Origin: an uncultured Methylobacillus sp.
GTDB lineage: Bacteria; Pseudomonadota; Gammaproteobacteria; Burkholderiales; Methylophilaceae
Reading direction: 5' to 3'
NCBI GenBank assembly: GCA_946478865.1
Contig: CAMLDO010000001.1
Span: 124,001 to 188,000, forward strand
Length of the DNA stretch: 64,000 nt
The notes beneath the pieces are model-generated. The model was not told the DNA's origin. It worked only from the letters and a program-made list of their open reading frames with translations, and did not search any database. This document shows positions 23,729 to 34,124 of the stretch, piece by piece. Position 1 is the first letter of the stretch; every line of letters begins with the position of its first letter. The translations under genes and the position numbers were made by a program.

Positions 23729-24952
23729 ATGAGCGAAGTGAAGAAAGTGGTACTGGCCTACTCCGGTGGCCTGGATACCTCCGTTATCCTGAAATGGCTG
23801 CAGGACACCTATAACTGTGAAATTGTGACCTTTACCGCAGACCTTGGGCAGGGCGAAGAGCTGGAACCGGCGCGCGAGAAGGCCAAGAAGTTCGGCGTCA
23901 AGGAAATCTACATCGATGACCTGCGCGAAGAGTTCGTGCGCGATTTCGTGTTCCCGATGTTCCGCGCCAACACCGTGTACGAAGGCGAATATCTGCTGGG
24001 CACTTCCATCGCGCGTCCGCTGATCGCCAAGCGTCTGGTCGAGATCGCCAACGAAACCGGCGCTGACGCTATATCCCATGGTGCTACCGGTAAGGGTAAC
24101 GACCAGGTGCGTTTCGAACTGGGCGCCTACGCGCTCAAGCCCGGCGTCAAGATTATCGCCCCGTGGCGCGAGTGGGACCTGCTGTCCCGCGAAAAGCTGC
24201 TGGCCTACGCCGAGCAGCATGGCATTCCGGTAGAAATGAAGCACAAGCAAGGCGGCAGCCCGTACTCCATGGACGCCAACCTGCTGCACATCAGCTACGA
24301 AGGCCGTCATCTGGAAAACCCGGCCGCCGAAGCCGAGGAATCCATGTGGCGCTGGACCGTGAGCCCGGAAAAGGCCCCGGATCAGGCCGAATACCTCGAT
24401 ATCGAATACGAACGTGGCGACATCGTCGCCCTGAACGGCAAACGCATGGCTGCGCATGAAGTGCTGGCCGAGCTGAACAAGCTGGGCGGCAAGCACGGCA
24501 TCGGCCGCCTCGACCTCGTGGAAAACCGCTACGTCGGCATGAAGTCGCGCGGCTGCTACGAAACCCCGGGCGGCACCATTATGCTCAAGGCGCACCGCGC
24601 CATCGAATCGCTGACGCTGGACCGTGAAGTCGCCCACCTCAAGGACGACCTCATGCCGCGCTATGCGAGCCTGATCTATAACGGTTACTGGTGGAGCCCG
24701 GAGCGCGTCGCGCTGCAAACGTTGATCGACCACACGCAAGCCAGCGTCAACGGCTTCGTGCGTGTCAAGCTGTACAAGGGCAACGTGATCGTCGTCGGCC
24801 GCGACAGCAAGACCGACTCGCTGTTCGACCCGACCATCGCCACCTTCGAGGACGATGCCGGCGCCTATGACCAGAAGGATGCGGGCGGCTTCATCAAGCT
24901 CAACGCGTTGCGCATGCGCATCGCCGCGAACTTGCGCAACCGCAAGAAGTAA
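23729..24952 (+). CDS. argG: argininosuccinate synthase
   Basis: 407 residues. It ligates citrulline and aspartate using ATP. The N-type ATP pyrophosphatase loop AYSGGLDTS lies at about 10-18. [15 protein letters not shown], the [11 protein letters not shown] segment and [10 protein letters not shown] are diagnostic. Length is standard. It completes the argD-argF-argG run; argH is not in the window. A terminator hairpin follows. Confidence 0.98.
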   Translation: MSEVKKVVLAYSGGLDTSVILKWLQDTYNCEIVTFTADLGQGEELEPAREKAKKFGVKEIYIDDLREEFVRDFVFPMFRANTVYEGEYLLGTSIARPLIAKRLVEIANETGADAISHGATGKGNDQVRFELGAYALKPGVKIIAPWREWDLLSREKLLAYAEQHGIPVEMKHKQGGSPYSMDANLLHISYEGRHLENPAAEAEESMWRWTVSPEKAPDQAEYLDIEYERGDIVALNGKRMAAHEVLAELNKLGGKHGIGRLDLVENRYVGMKSRGCYETPGGTIMLKAHRAIESLTLDREVAHLKDDLMPRYASLIYNGYWWSPERVALQTLIDHTQASVNGFVRVKLYKGNVIVVGRDSKTDSLFDPTIATFEDDAGAYDQKDAGGFIKLNALRMRIAANLRNRKK

Positions 24953-24971
24953 GCTGGCTAAAGCAGCAATG

Positions 24972-25010
24972 ACGGCGGCGTATCGCAGCACGCGGTACGC
25001 CGCCGTTTTG
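24972..25010 (+). terminator. intrinsic terminator after argG
   Basis: 11-bp stem ACGGCGGCGTA / TACGCCGCCGT (24972-24982 and 24996-25006) with a 13-base loop, followed by TTTTGTTTTG. Confidence 0.82.
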
Positions 25011-25026
25011 TTTTGAGACTTGGCAA

Positions 25027-25230
25027 ATGACGGACAGGGACAAGAAGGGATATGTTGCGGTCCCCGATTGCGGCCGCTGCATGCATTACTACATCACGCA
25101 CGAGGCGAGCTTCCCCTATGCCTGTCGCGTCCTCGGCTTCAAGAGCAAGCGCAAGCCGCATCTCGATGTGCTGGAGGCCTCCGGCGATCGCTGCCGCGCC
25201 TATGAGCCGCGCAAGAAAGCGAATTCCTAA
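25027..25230 (+). CDS. small four-Cys protein
   Basis: 67 residues. CGRCMHYYITHEASFPYACR followed by GFKSKRKPHLDVLEASGDRC shows a CxxC...C...C arrangement likely to bind a metal (probably zinc). The pattern recurs in short proteobacterial proteins of unknown role, sometimes annotated as uracil-DNA-glycosylase-related without evidence. It is preceded by the argG terminator and overlaps the convergent pbpC stop by 4 bases. Confidence 0.72.
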   Translation: MTDRDKKGYVAVPDCGRCMHYYITHEASFPYACRVLGFKSKRKPHLDVLEASGDRCRAYEPRKKANS

Positions 25231-27590
25231 GGCATGATTTCGACGCGGATGTCGCGCGTCGCACTGCGGCCCTTGTCATCGACTACGGTGAGGCTATGCC
25301 AGCCCGCAGTCTCGGGTCTCCACGGCAACCCGCCACTCGCGCTCGGCAGGCTGCCGAGATAGTTTTTGTCGGAAAACCAGTACAGCGAACGGGCATCGGC
25401 GCCCGCTGTCGCTTGCAACGCGATTGTTTCCTGTGGGCGTGATAAGCGCAGAGTATAGGCGACCGATAGCAGCGGGGAGGTGATGTGCGGCACGTCGGAC
25501 TCATCGTTCGGGATTCCTGCGCCTGCGCAGCTCGCGGTCGGCGGCGGACGGCGCGGCATGCCGGCCTCGCGGAACAGCCGCATCATGTCAGATGACCAGA
25601 ACTCGGCGATTTCGGTGTGAGTAGCGGAAGGGTCGTAAGGCGGGCAGGCGGCGCGCCCGGTGCGATTGTCCACGACTACGGGTCGATGCAGCGTGCTTAC
25701 GCGGATCGGCGACTTGCCGGGGATGAACCAGGTATCGGCGGTCTGTGGGCACCATGCATTCGGCAAATCGCCGCTCGCGGCGCACACAGCGACTTTTTTC
25801 AATGTGCGCGGTGGCAGGCGCAGCGGCTGGCGCTCCTGCGGCAGCGTGATCGGCAAGGCGTCCGCGATGCGGAAGAACAGCGGCGCGGCAGCCTCGATGC
25901 CGATGAAGGCCGGATTCGACGAGCCGTCGAAATTGCCGATCCAAACGACGAGCACGTACGGCCCGACCACGCCTGCGGTCCAGGCGTCGCGAAAACCCCA
26001 CGAGGTGCCGGTTTTCCACGCAATATCCCAGCGTCCGCCGCGCGCCATGGTGACTCCGTCGGGTCGCGGATTGTCGCGCAGGATATCCAGCACCATGTAA
26101 CTCGCCTCTGGGCTCAGCAACTGCATCGCATCGCCGTTGGGAGCATCTGCCAATGTCCGAAGCGGACGCAGCGTGCCTTGATTGGCGAGCATGGTGTACA
26201 GCGTCGCCAGTTCTTCCATCGTCACCTCGCCGCCGCCCAGCACCAGCGCGAGGCCATAGTGCTGTTCGGATTGCAGGCGCGATACCCCTGCGGTTTTGAG
26301 AAAGCCATAAAGCGAGGGCTGCTTCAGCTTGCTCGCGACATGCACCGCCGGAATATTGCGGCTGTGGATGAGTGCGTCGTGGGCAGTAATTGGGCCGACA
26401 AAACGTCCGTCGAAATTCTCCGGCTGGAACGGCCCGAAGGCGGTCGGCGCGTCCTTGAGGATGGACTGCGGATGGATGACACCCTGGTCGAATGCCAGCC
26501 CGTAGATGAAGGGTTTGAGCGTGGAGCCGGGCGAGCGCTTGGCTAATGTGCCGTTGACCTGCCCATCGATATCCGCATTGCTGTAATCCGCCGAGCCGAC
26601 CAGCGCGACCACGGCCTGGTTGCGTGTGTCGACCAGCATCGCCGTCGCATTTTTCAGGCCGCGTAGCTGGTTCTGTACGATGTATTGCCGGATCTGGCGT
26701 TCCAGCAGCGATTGCAAACGCGGCTGCAGCGTGGTTTGCAGGGTATGCCGCGAGGTTGGGGATTCGGCCAGTACCTGCTCGGAAAAGTGCGGCGCCGCGA
26801 AGGGCAGTTGCCGGAGGCTGCGCAAGGGGAGCGGCAGTTTCAGTAATTCCTTTTCGGCTACTGAAACAGAAAACTCCTGCTGCCAGCGCTGGAACAGGCG
26901 GTCGCGCGCCAGGCGAGGGTCGGCATGATTGGGGCGTTGTGGAATCACGGCCAGGGTCAGCGTTTCCGGCAGCGTGAGCCGGTCGGGCGTCTTGCCGAAA
27001 TAGACGAGGCTAGCCGCGCCGACTCCCTGGATATTACCGCCGTAGGGTGCGAGATTGAGATACGCCTCCAGGATGTCGTGCTTGCTGTAGCGCGCCTCCA
27101 GCCACAGCGCCGCGCCGATTTGCCGCAGCTTACCTACCGGCGTGCGGGTATTGAGCCCGTAGATGAGCCGCGCGAGTTGCATCGTTAGCGTCGAGCCGCC
27201 CTGACGATTGCCTCCGGTATAGGTTTCCCAAGCCCCGCGAACGAGAGCCGGCGGATTGATGCCGGGATGCCAATAGAACCAGCGATCCTCCTGCAGCTTC
27301 ACTGCCTCAATCAGTGTGGGCGAAATATTCTCCAGCGGCACCCAGAGACGATATTGCTCGTCCTCTGCGAGAGTTAGTCGCAGCAAGGTGCCATCGGCGG
27401 CGAGCACGGCGGTAGAAGAGGGAGCAAAGGTTGTGAGCAGCGGATGGGGCCAGAGCCTAAGCAGAGCTAGAGCGACTCCAAGTGCTATAGCAAGCCCTGC
27501 CAAGATTGGCCATTTCAATACTATCGCGGTTAGAAGGCTATAGCAGCGCTGCATACTTGTCGACAAAGCAAATCTGCGTTGATGCGCCAT
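25227..27590 (-). CDS. pbpC: penicillin-binding protein 1C
   Basis: About 787 residues. An N-terminal membrane anchor (about 25-46) is followed by the GT51 glycosyltransferase domain with catalytic EDRWFYWHPG near residue 105 and GGSTLTMQLARL. The transpeptidase domain has SxxK as STLK (SPGSTLKPF) and the KTG box in WKTGTSWGFRD. The PBP1C-specific C-terminal domain (about 700-787) ends the protein. Class A enzymes polymerise and cross-link peptidoglycan. ATG 27590 is preferred; TTG 27602 is also possible. It follows the alpha-2-macroglobulin gene, the usual yfhM-pbpC pairing. Confidence 0.93.
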   Translation of the reverse strand: MAHQRRFALSTSMQRCYSLLTAIVLKWPILAGLAIALGVALALLRLWPHPLLTTFAPSSTAVLAADGTLLRLTLAEDEQYRLWVPLENISPTLIEAVKLQEDRWFYWHPGINPPALVRGAWETYTGGNRQGGSTLTMQLARLIYGLNTRTPVGKLRQIGAALWLEARYSKHDILEAYLNLAPYGGNIQGVGAASLVYFGKTPDRLTLPETLTLAVIPQRPNHADPRLARDRLFQRWQQEFSVSVAEKELLKLPLPLRSLRQLPFAAPHFSEQVLAESPTSRHTLQTTLQPRLQSLLERQIRQYIVQNQLRGLKNATAMLVDTRNQAVVALVGSADYSNADIDGQVNGTLAKRSPGSTLKPFIYGLAFDQGVIHPQSILKDAPTAFGPFQPENFDGRFVGPITAHDALIHSRNIPAVHVASKLKQPSLYGFLKTAGVSRLQSEQHYGLALVLGGGEVTMEELATLYTMLANQGTLRPLRTLADAPNGDAMQLLSPEASYMVLDILRDNPRPDGVTMARGGRWDIAWKTGTSWGFRDAWTAGVVGPYVLVVWIGNFDGSSNPAFIGIEAAAPLFFRIADALPITLPQERQPLRLPPRTLKKVAVCAASGDLPNAWCPQTADTWFIPGKSPIRVSTLHRPVVVDNRTGRAACPPYDPSATHTEIAEFWSSDMMRLFREAGMPRRPPPTASCAGAGIPNDESDVPHITSPLLSVAYTLRLSRPQETIALQATAGADARSLYWFSDKNYLGSLPSASGGLPWRPETAGWHSLTVVDDKGRSATRDIRVEIMP

Positions 27591-27621
27591 GTCCCGTGCC
27601 AAGCATATGTTTGCTACTAGT

Positions 27622-27804
27622 CTAGTGCGTTAGGTTGGCAAGCATCAGGATCATGAAAACAATTGCAAGAACGATTAGCGATACCCCACCGACAATCGCC
27701 AAAAATGCGAGAGCAGGTTTGTCGTGTACAAAATGATAAAAACGGCTTTGACTTCGAAATATTCTGTCCAAGTGCTGTTCGGATAAATTTTTGTGTTTTG
27801 TCAT
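27622..27804 (-). CDS. 60-residue single-pass membrane protein between yfhM-like and pbpC genes
   Basis: MTKHKNLSEQHLDRIFRSQS begins a basic cytosolic N-terminal region, followed by FVHDKPALAFLAIVGGVSLI and a long hydrophobic helix (about 32-56). It sits 23 bases after the alpha-2-macroglobulin stop and about 30 bases before pbpC, on the same strand, so the three are likely co-transcribed. I do not recognise it. It may be a partner of one of the flanking periplasmic proteins (inference). Confidence 0.68.
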   Translation of the reverse strand: MTKHKNLSEQHLDRIFRSQSRFYHFVHDKPALAFLAIVGGVSLIVLAIVFMILMLANLTH

Positions 27805-27827
27805 GATCTTTTTTGACTCGTTCTAGC

Positions 27828-30800
27828 CTATGGCTTTAAGACTTCAAGCATTTTTGCCTCGCCGCTACCTTGCAGCTTGCGGTTGTACATCCCTTCTGCA
27901 AACGGCGCCGGTACGAAGAACTTGCCGGCATTGGTGGCACGCACGCGGTAGGTGAACTGGCCGACGTCACGGGAAAGCGTGCCGTACAGGATCACGCGGT
28001 CGTCACGGATATCGGCATAGTCCGGTTGCCAGCCGCCGCTTTCGCCGAGCGGCGATTGCCAGGCAGGCGCAGCACGAGGCGCGCCTTCTTCACCGTAATA
28101 AGCGTCCGCGGGAGGCGTTTCCGGCTCGGTTCGGGCGTGCAATACCGGCTCCAGCCCGCCGGGCAGCAGGTCGACGATGGCGACTTGCGAGAGCTTGTCG
28201 CGGCTGGTGCTGCGGAAGGTGAGCTTGATCAGAAACTCTTCGCCGACCTTGGCCTGGGTAATGGGTTTGCCGTCGAGGGCCAAGATGTCCTGTGAAATTT
28301 CCAGCCCATTTGCGACTGCCTTCTGCGGCGGCTTGCGGTCGAAGCCGTTCTCGCTGAGAACGTAAAATCCCGGCGCATCGCCCTGCTTGGAGTACTGCAC
28401 GCGGGCTGCCTGGGTAGACACCTTGCCGTACTTCAGCAGGCCTTCGCTCAGCTTGATGAGCGTGCTTTTTCCGGCTTTATCGAGCTCTGCAATTGAGAGT
28501 TTTCCGGTATCCCTGCCACCGGCGGCTGCGTAGGCGTCGAAACCCAGGATCAGGTAAGACGCGGACAGCGTGTGGTAGCGGTTGTCGCTGACGGCTTCGC
28601 CCATGGTCGCGATCACCTTGTCCGGGACGGAGTTGAGCCTATCCTTGAAGTGCCTGGACGTGAGGTACAGCAACTGGGCATCGTGCACCAACGGGTCGTA
28701 GTAGGCGTAGCCGTCGTCCTTGGTGCGCTCGCCAGCCTTCCACGGGATGCCTTTCAGCAACTTGGTCGCCAAACCGTCCTGCTGCATGAGCTTATAGCTC
28801 GCGGCGATGTAGGCGGCAGTCAGGTCTTGCGGCCATTCCTTGGTGTACCGGGCGTCCAGTTCCTGCTGCAACGCGGCGATCATGCCGCTCGTGACACGGC
28901 CTTGGCGTGTGAGCAGGTAGATTGCATAGGCACGGGTGCGCATGCCGGCCAGACCTTCGCTGCCGCCGGTCGCGGTCGCTTCCAGCCAGCGGTTGGCATT
29001 GTCGAGCATGTCGGCAGGCACAGCCATGCCGCGCTCCTTCGCCTCGACCAGATAATGCACGGCGTATACCGAGGCATAGGGCTCGACCTGCAGATTGGCC
29101 GACCACAGGCCGAAGCTGCCGTCGTCATTCTGCCGCTCGCGCAGGATACGGATCACCTGGTCGAAGCCTGACGCATTTCCAGCATTGCGCTCCCCGGAAA
29201 GAACCAGTGCCGGCATGCCTTTGCTGATCAGTTGCTCGGTACAGGAGTAGGGATAGGACTCGAGGAAACCGTCCAGCCCTTGCGCCCATACCAGCGGCGA
29301 CAGCGATACCCCGGCTTCGACCTTGCGGTGTTGCGGATAGAGGTTACGCGCCAGCGCTTGAACATGGCTGGCCTGGTCGAAACGGCCAACCGTAATCTGC
29401 GAGGCGAAAGGCGCCGCTGGGCGGATGCTGATTGCGTCCGCGGCCTTGCCACTCTTGTCGCCCGTTTGCGCAACGAAGCGCAGGTTGGCCGGGCCGAGCA
29501 CGTCGTTGGCTTTCAAGCGGAACTCTGCCGAGACTTCCTGCTGTTGCGGAATGCTCAGATTGAGCTTGCTGGTAGACAATACTTTGATGGCTGGATCGGC
29601 CTGCAGACTGAGCGTCACCGGTGTCTTCGTCGTGCCGCTGCGAAGGTTGTTGAACACGCCGACCGATACCACGAATTCGTCTCCGGGTGCGACCATCGCG
29701 GGCAGGTTGGGGGACAGAATGAGGTCGCCGCGCACTTCCGTGCCGCCGTCAAATACGCCGATGCGCGACGGGTCGACCGCCACGGCGAAAATGCGCAGCT
29801 TGCCGTTGAAGCTGTCCGGAACGGTGTAGCGCAGCGTCTTGCCGTTCTTGTCCACGTCTACAATGCCTGACCAATAGGCTACCGGCGGCTGGCGCTTTTT
29901 CTTGAACGGGTTGAGATGGCGTCCTAGCACGGCATCCCCGTCCCCACCCGGTGCGGCGGCGTTCATGAGCCGCTGGAATTCCGGCAGGATCATGTCCAGG
30001 ATTTGCGTGGTGTTGACTTGCAGCGCCCGCTTCTGGAAAAAGAAACCGAGCGGGTCCGGCGCCTTGTAGCGGGCGACCTGCAGGATGCCTTCGTCCACCG
30101 CGAACAGTACGACGCGCGCCGGCTGCTCGGTACTCACCTTGAAGTCCACCGTCTGGGCAGGCTTGACCACCTCCGGCGCCATCACCTTGACCGGTTCGCG
30201 TCGCTTGTCGAGATTCACTGCGAACGGCACCACGCCGTAAGAGAGCGGGCTCATGAAAATTTCGTCCGAGCCCGGATCGCGCACGAACTGCACCGACACG
30301 TAACCGTTGCCCTCGAAATCCTTGGGCAGCGTGATCTTCTGTACCGAACTGGTGGTCGTGGTCTTGAACCAGACGTGCTGGTAGACCTTGTCGCGCTCGA
30401 CGGTGATGAGGCCGGCTCCGACGTAGGGCGCGCGCACGTTGATTTCGATGGTGTCGCCCGGCGCGTAGTCGGTCTTGTTCAACGTGAGTTGCAGTTCCGC
30501 GTTGCGTTCAAGTGAGCGGCTGATGTTGGCTTCGCCCGCCACGCTGTATTCGACGCGGTTGAGCTCGTTGCCGCCCGCGTCCTTGAGCACCAATGCGAAA
30601 TCGCCTGGTTCCGAGGTGTTAAGCGCGAGTTCCGCACCGCCTGCCGGCAGGGTGAAGGATTGGCTCTCACGCACAATTTCCTTCTTGCGCGACTCGTACT
30701 TATAAGTGTCGTTGGGCTGCTTGACCAGCACCGACACGTATTTGCGCTCTATCCATTGCCGCGTCAGCTTGTCGGCTGCGACGGGCTTGAGGGTCGGGTC

Positions 30801-33659
30801 AATCGCGAGCCAGTGTGTCGCGCGCTTGGCGTCGCGCTGGATGTAGCTCAGGCTGCCGTCGGTCTTGGTGCCGACGAGGTAGGGCGCGGAGGAGACGAGC
30901 AGGGCCGCTTCCGCCGCGACACCGCGGCCGCCTTGTGCTTCGAACACCTTGGCCGAAAGATGCAGGCGGTAAGTGGCGCGGGCGAAGCGTTGCAGGTTGA
31001 GGTTGAGGGTCGCCTCGCCATTGGTGTCCGTGGTCGCGGGGGCGAGTTTCTCAGTGTAGGGGTCTTTCAGGCGGAACTTGTCCTGAAAGCTGTATTCCTT
31101 GTACTTGGCAAACGCGGGCAGGGCCGGGCTCAGCGTCATTTCGCCTTCCACGCGGCGATCGTTGGCCGGGCTGCCGAACAAGTGCATTGCCTTGACGCGC
31201 GCCACGGCTTCTTCGGGCTTGATCCAGCCTTCGACGGCTCGGTCGGCCAGCGTCGCGTTGACTTTCAATCGATCCGGCTCGAAGTCGCGTACCTTGAAGC
31301 TCGCGCTGCCGATTTCCTCCTCGCGCCGGTCGTTGCGCACGAGGTAGATACCGACGTGGTAATCGCCGGTGGCGGAGGTTTCATGGCTGGTGTAATCCAG
31401 CCCCTCGAAACCGCTCGCAGACAATCGCAGGCGCTGCTTGAGTACCGGCAGGCCGCGTGGGTCGGTGATTTCCGCTTCCAGTGGAATGCCAGTAAGTGCG
31501 CCGGCCCAGTTGGCGGTGCGCGTGATCATGCCGATGTGCGCGGTTTCGCCGGGGCGGTAGATGCCGCGGTCGGTGAAGGCGTAGCTGGAAAGCTGCTGTG
31601 CCGACACCGCATTGTCGATGCCGCCGATGTCGAAGCGGCTCAGGTTGAGCTCGCGGTCGTAGCGGTTGATCGGCAGGAAGGAAACGTCGTTGTCGCGGCT
31701 CGCGACGATCATGAGCGGCTGCTTCTCGCGTCGCAGTTCGTTGAGATGCGGGAAGTGCACGCGGCCTGAAGCATCCGTGGTTTCCGTCATCGCCGCCTGG
31801 CCATTGCGGCCAACGATGTCCACGCGCGCGCCGCTGATCGGTTCGCCACTGCGTATGGACTGCACGAATACATCCTGGCTGCCGTCCACTGCCTTCTTGG
31901 CGATGATGCCGATGTCGGTGACGAGGATGAAACGCGTGTCCGGCTCGCCTTCCGTGCCGTCCGGATGCTTGGGATCATAGCCTTGCAGGCGGATCATGAA
32001 TACGCCGCCCGGGTGTCCAACTTTTTCGCGCAGATACTGCCCGACGTCTATGCTGTCGTAGTTCGGTTTGCCGTTTTCGTTTTCCGGCAGCGGGCGCTTT
32101 TCATGGAAACGCTCGACCAGTGTGTCCACGAGGTTGTCGTACACGTCCGGTGTCGCAAAACCGCCGTGGTTCTGGTCCACCAGGTGATGCAGCTGGTTGG
32201 GCAGCAGCCGGCCGATTTCCAGCTTCACGCCCTTGAGGCCGCGTGCCATGTAGGCAAGCTTGCGGTCGCCCGAGAGCGAAAGCAGGGCGCCTTGCGACAG
32301 CAGCTTGACCGACTGCGGGTAGGGCTGCACCTGGAAGGTCGCGAGCGAAGGCTTGCGCGACTGATAGCCACCGAAGGCGCGTACACCGGTATCGACAACT
32401 ACGTAGATCGATCGTCCCACGGGCGCCTTGAACTTATAGCTGTGGGTAGCTTCGTACTCTTCGGCGGAAGGCAACGCGGCTAGGGCGAGCGGCTGGGATT
32501 GTTCGAGAATCTGCTTGCTGACTTCGTCTGCATACCAGTTATGCCATTCCTTGCGCTCTTCCGCAGGCGTCCTGGGGTGGAACTCCGGCAGCAGCCAGGC
32601 TTGCACGCGGCCTTTCAGCGCGGCCTCACTCACTGCCGCGCTGGCACCGACCAGCAGTATCTGCTCCGGCTCGAAACGCTCGTTGTCGGCGAGCGTCATG
32701 CCGATGTTGTTGAAATGCAGGCTGTAGAGGCCGGGCACCACGATGTCGCGGCTGATCTCGCTCTCGGTCGGGTTGCCGCCGCGGCTCGCGCGTATGCCCT
32801 TGTCCAGCGTCATCGTGAGGCGCGTGTCCTCCTTGGGAATCGCGAGCGGCGCGGAATGCACGAAGGCCTGCAGCTTCAGCTTGTCGAAGCTGATCGTGGC
32901 CTTGGCGGTATCGCCCAGCCCGAGGAAATCCAGCCCCCCACCCAGCTTGAGCGATACGCGCTGCTTGAAATCCTCCGCATCCACCGGGTGCGAGAAATTG
33001 ACGGTGGCGACCAGCTTCTTGAGATTGGGGTCGACAGGATCCTGGTAGAAGTCGGCCTGCGCGATTTCGGCCTTGAACGGCGCCGAGCGGAATTCGAATG
33101 CGTATTCCTCAAGTTTGACCTGCGGCGCGAACAGTTTCTTGCGGTCGAACTCCACGTCGAACTCGGCATCTACCGGCCAGTCGGACTTGGGGCGGAACAC
33201 CAGCGTGCGGTCGTCATCCCAAGCCCACTCCCCGGAAAAACCGGGCTTCATGCGAATGCCAACTGTAACGGGCTTTCCAACCTGATTGACCGGGGCAGCA
33301 GACTCGGCGAAGGCGATGACGAGCGGCTGGATGAGCTGCTTGCCGTTTTCATCGTAAGTCGTGACGGCGGGAGGCTTGACTTCATAGCGCGTGGTGACTG
33401 GCTTGGGCAGGCTGTCGTACCACTTGTAGCCTTGCCATCCGGCCAGTGCGGCGATGATCAGGCCAAGGAAAAGGGCTGCGGCATGACGAGGATGTTGGCG
33501 GCTCCAGTCATTCGCGATCGCCATCTTGTCGCCCGACCATCTCGCCCAGGCCGGCGCTTGCCAGGAAAAGGAGCCCAATAGATGTCGCAACATCCATCCC
33601 ATAAATTGGCCTCCCAAGGCAAAAATGCGCGACAGGACAGCGACAAGACGGGCCACCAT
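27828..33659 (-). CDS. yfhM: bacterial alpha-2-macroglobulin (YfhM type, membrane-anchored)
   Basis: 1943 residues. A short cytosolic N-terminus and one membrane helix (about 60-77, AALFLGLIIAALAGWQGYKW) anchor a long periplasmic chain of macroglobulin-like domains. Two bait-region-adjacent MG domains and an alpha/alpha thioester domain follow. The thioester motif is intact: CTEQ with Cys at about 1473 and Gln at 1476 (SYPYSCTEQLISKG). Such proteins trap attacking proteases covalently and are paired with PBP1C, which is thought to repair wall damage. Unlike the E. coli lipoprotein it uses a membrane helix. ATG 33659 is preceded by GGGGAAG. Confidence 0.93.
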   Translation of the reverse strand: MVARLVAVLSRIFALGGQFMGWMLRHLLGSFSWQAPAWARWSGDKMAIANDWSRQHPRHAAALFLGLIIAALAGWQGYKWYDSLPKPVTTRYEVKPPAVTTYDENGKQLIQPLVIAFAESAAPVNQVGKPVTVGIRMKPGFSGEWAWDDDRTLVFRPKSDWPVDAEFDVEFDRKKLFAPQVKLEEYAFEFRSAPFKAEIAQADFYQDPVDPNLKKLVATVNFSHPVDAEDFKQRVSLKLGGGLDFLGLGDTAKATISFDKLKLQAFVHSAPLAIPKEDTRLTMTLDKGIRASRGGNPTESEISRDIVVPGLYSLHFNNIGMTLADNERFEPEQILLVGASAAVSEAALKGRVQAWLLPEFHPRTPAEERKEWHNWYADEVSKQILEQSQPLALAALPSAEEYEATHSYKFKAPVGRSIYVVVDTGVRAFGGYQSRKPSLATFQVQPYPQSVKLLSQGALLSLSGDRKLAYMARGLKGVKLEIGRLLPNQLHHLVDQNHGGFATPDVYDNLVDTLVERFHEKRPLPENENGKPNYDSIDVGQYLREKVGHPGGVFMIRLQGYDPKHPDGTEGEPDTRFILVTDIGIIAKKAVDGSQDVFVQSIRSGEPISGARVDIVGRNGQAAMTETTDASGRVHFPHLNELRREKQPLMIVASRDNDVSFLPINRYDRELNLSRFDIGGIDNAVSAQQLSSYAFTDRGIYRPGETAHIGMITRTANWAGALTGIPLEAEITDPRGLPVLKQRLRLSASGFEGLDYTSHETSATGDYHVGIYLVRNDRREEEIGSASFKVRDFEPDRLKVNATLADRAVEGWIKPEEAVARVKAMHLFGSPANDRRVEGEMTLSPALPAFAKYKEYSFQDKFRLKDPYTEKLAPATTDTNGEATLNLNLQRFARATYRLHLSAKVFEAQGGRGVAAEAALLVSSAPYLVGTKTDGSLSYIQRDAKRATHWLAIDPTLKPVAADKLTRQWIERKYVSVLVKQPNDTYKYESRKKEIVRESQSFTLPAGGAELALNTSEPGDFALVLKDAGGNELNRVEYSVAGEANISRSLERNAELQLTLNKTDYAPGDTIEINVRAPYVGAGLITVERDKVYQHVWFKTTTTSSVQKITLPKDFEGNGYVSVQFVRDPGSDEIFMSPLSYGVVPFAVNLDKRREPVKVMAPEVVKPAQTVDFKVSTEQPARVVLFAVDEGILQVARYKAPDPLGFFFQKRALQVNTTQILDMILPEFQRLMNAAAPGGDGDAVLGRHLNPFKKKRQPPVAYWSGIVDVDKNGKTLRYTVPDSFNGKLRIFAVAVDPSRIGVFDGGTEVRGDLILSPNLPAMVAPGDEFVVSVGVFNNLRSGTTKTPVTLSLQADPAIKVLSTSKLNLSIPQQQEVSAEFRLKANDVLGPANLRFVAQTGDKSGKAADAISIRPAAPFASQITVGRFDQASHVQALARNLYPQHRKVEAGVSLSPLVWAQGLDGFLESYPYSCTEQLISKGMPALVLSGERNAGNASGFDQVIRILRERQNDDGSFGLWSANLQVEPYASVYAVHYLVEAKERGMAVPADMLDNANRWLEATATGGSEGLAGMRTRAYAIYLLTRQGRVTSGMIAALQQELDARYTKEWPQDLTAAYIAASYKLMQQDGLATKLLKGIPWKAGERTKDDGYAYYDPLVHDAQLLYLTSRHFKDRLNSVPDKVIATMGEAVSDNRYHTLSASYLILGFDAYAAAGGRDTGKLSIAELDKAGKSTLIKLSEGLLKYGKVSTQAARVQYSKQGDAPGFYVLSENGFDRKPPQKAVANGLEISQDILALDGKPITQAKVGEEFLIKLTFRSTSRDKLSQVAIVDLLPGGLEPVLHARTEPETPPADAYYGEEGAPRAAPAWQSPLGESGGWQPDYADIRDDRVILYGTLSRDVGQFTYRVRATNAGKFFVPAPFAEGMYNRKLQGSGEAKMLEVLKP

Positions 33660-33797
33660 GGTCTTCCCCTTTTGCTGGTGTTGATTTTTTTGCGCATCAT
33701 GCCTGAAAAAGCCCGCAGGTGATACTCGGCCATTGGTCGAGAGCGGGGTTTTCTGCGATAATCAAAGGCTTTAAATGACTTCAGTTAGGTGATTAAC

Positions 33798-34109
33798 ATG
33801 GCCCAGTTCGACAACGTCAGCGTCAAGAAGAAAGCCAACGTCTATTTCGATGGCAAATGTGTCAGCCACACGGTGATGTTCCCCAACGGCACGCGCTGCA
33901 CCGTCGGCGTGATTTTTCCGAGCAGCCTGACGTTCAATACCGGCTCCCCCGAGCTGATGGAAATCAACGCCGGCGTGTGCAAGGTGCGCCTCAAGGGCGA
34001 AGAAGAGTGGAAAACCTACGGCGCAGGCGAGAAATTCGCAGTGCCGGGCAATTCCAGCTTCGATATCGAAACAGTGGAGACGCTGGACTACGTCTGCCAC
34101 TTCGAATAA
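33798..34109 (+). CDS. ppnP: pyrimidine/purine nucleoside phosphorylase
   Basis: 103 residues of the small cupin-like YaiE/DUF1255 family shown to phosphorolyse several nucleosides. Family strings: [41 protein letters not shown] and a C-terminal YVCHFE. ATG 33798 is preceded by AGGTGA; a GTG nine bases upstream is less likely. It is divergent from the alpha-2-macroglobulin gene. Confidence 0.93.
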   Translation: MAQFDNVSVKKKANVYFDGKCVSHTVMFPNGTRCTVGVIFPSSLTFNTGSPELMEINAGVCKVRLKGEEEWKTYGAGEKFAVPGNSSFDIETVETLDYVCHFE

Positions 34110-34124
34110 TTCAGGAGAGCAGGT

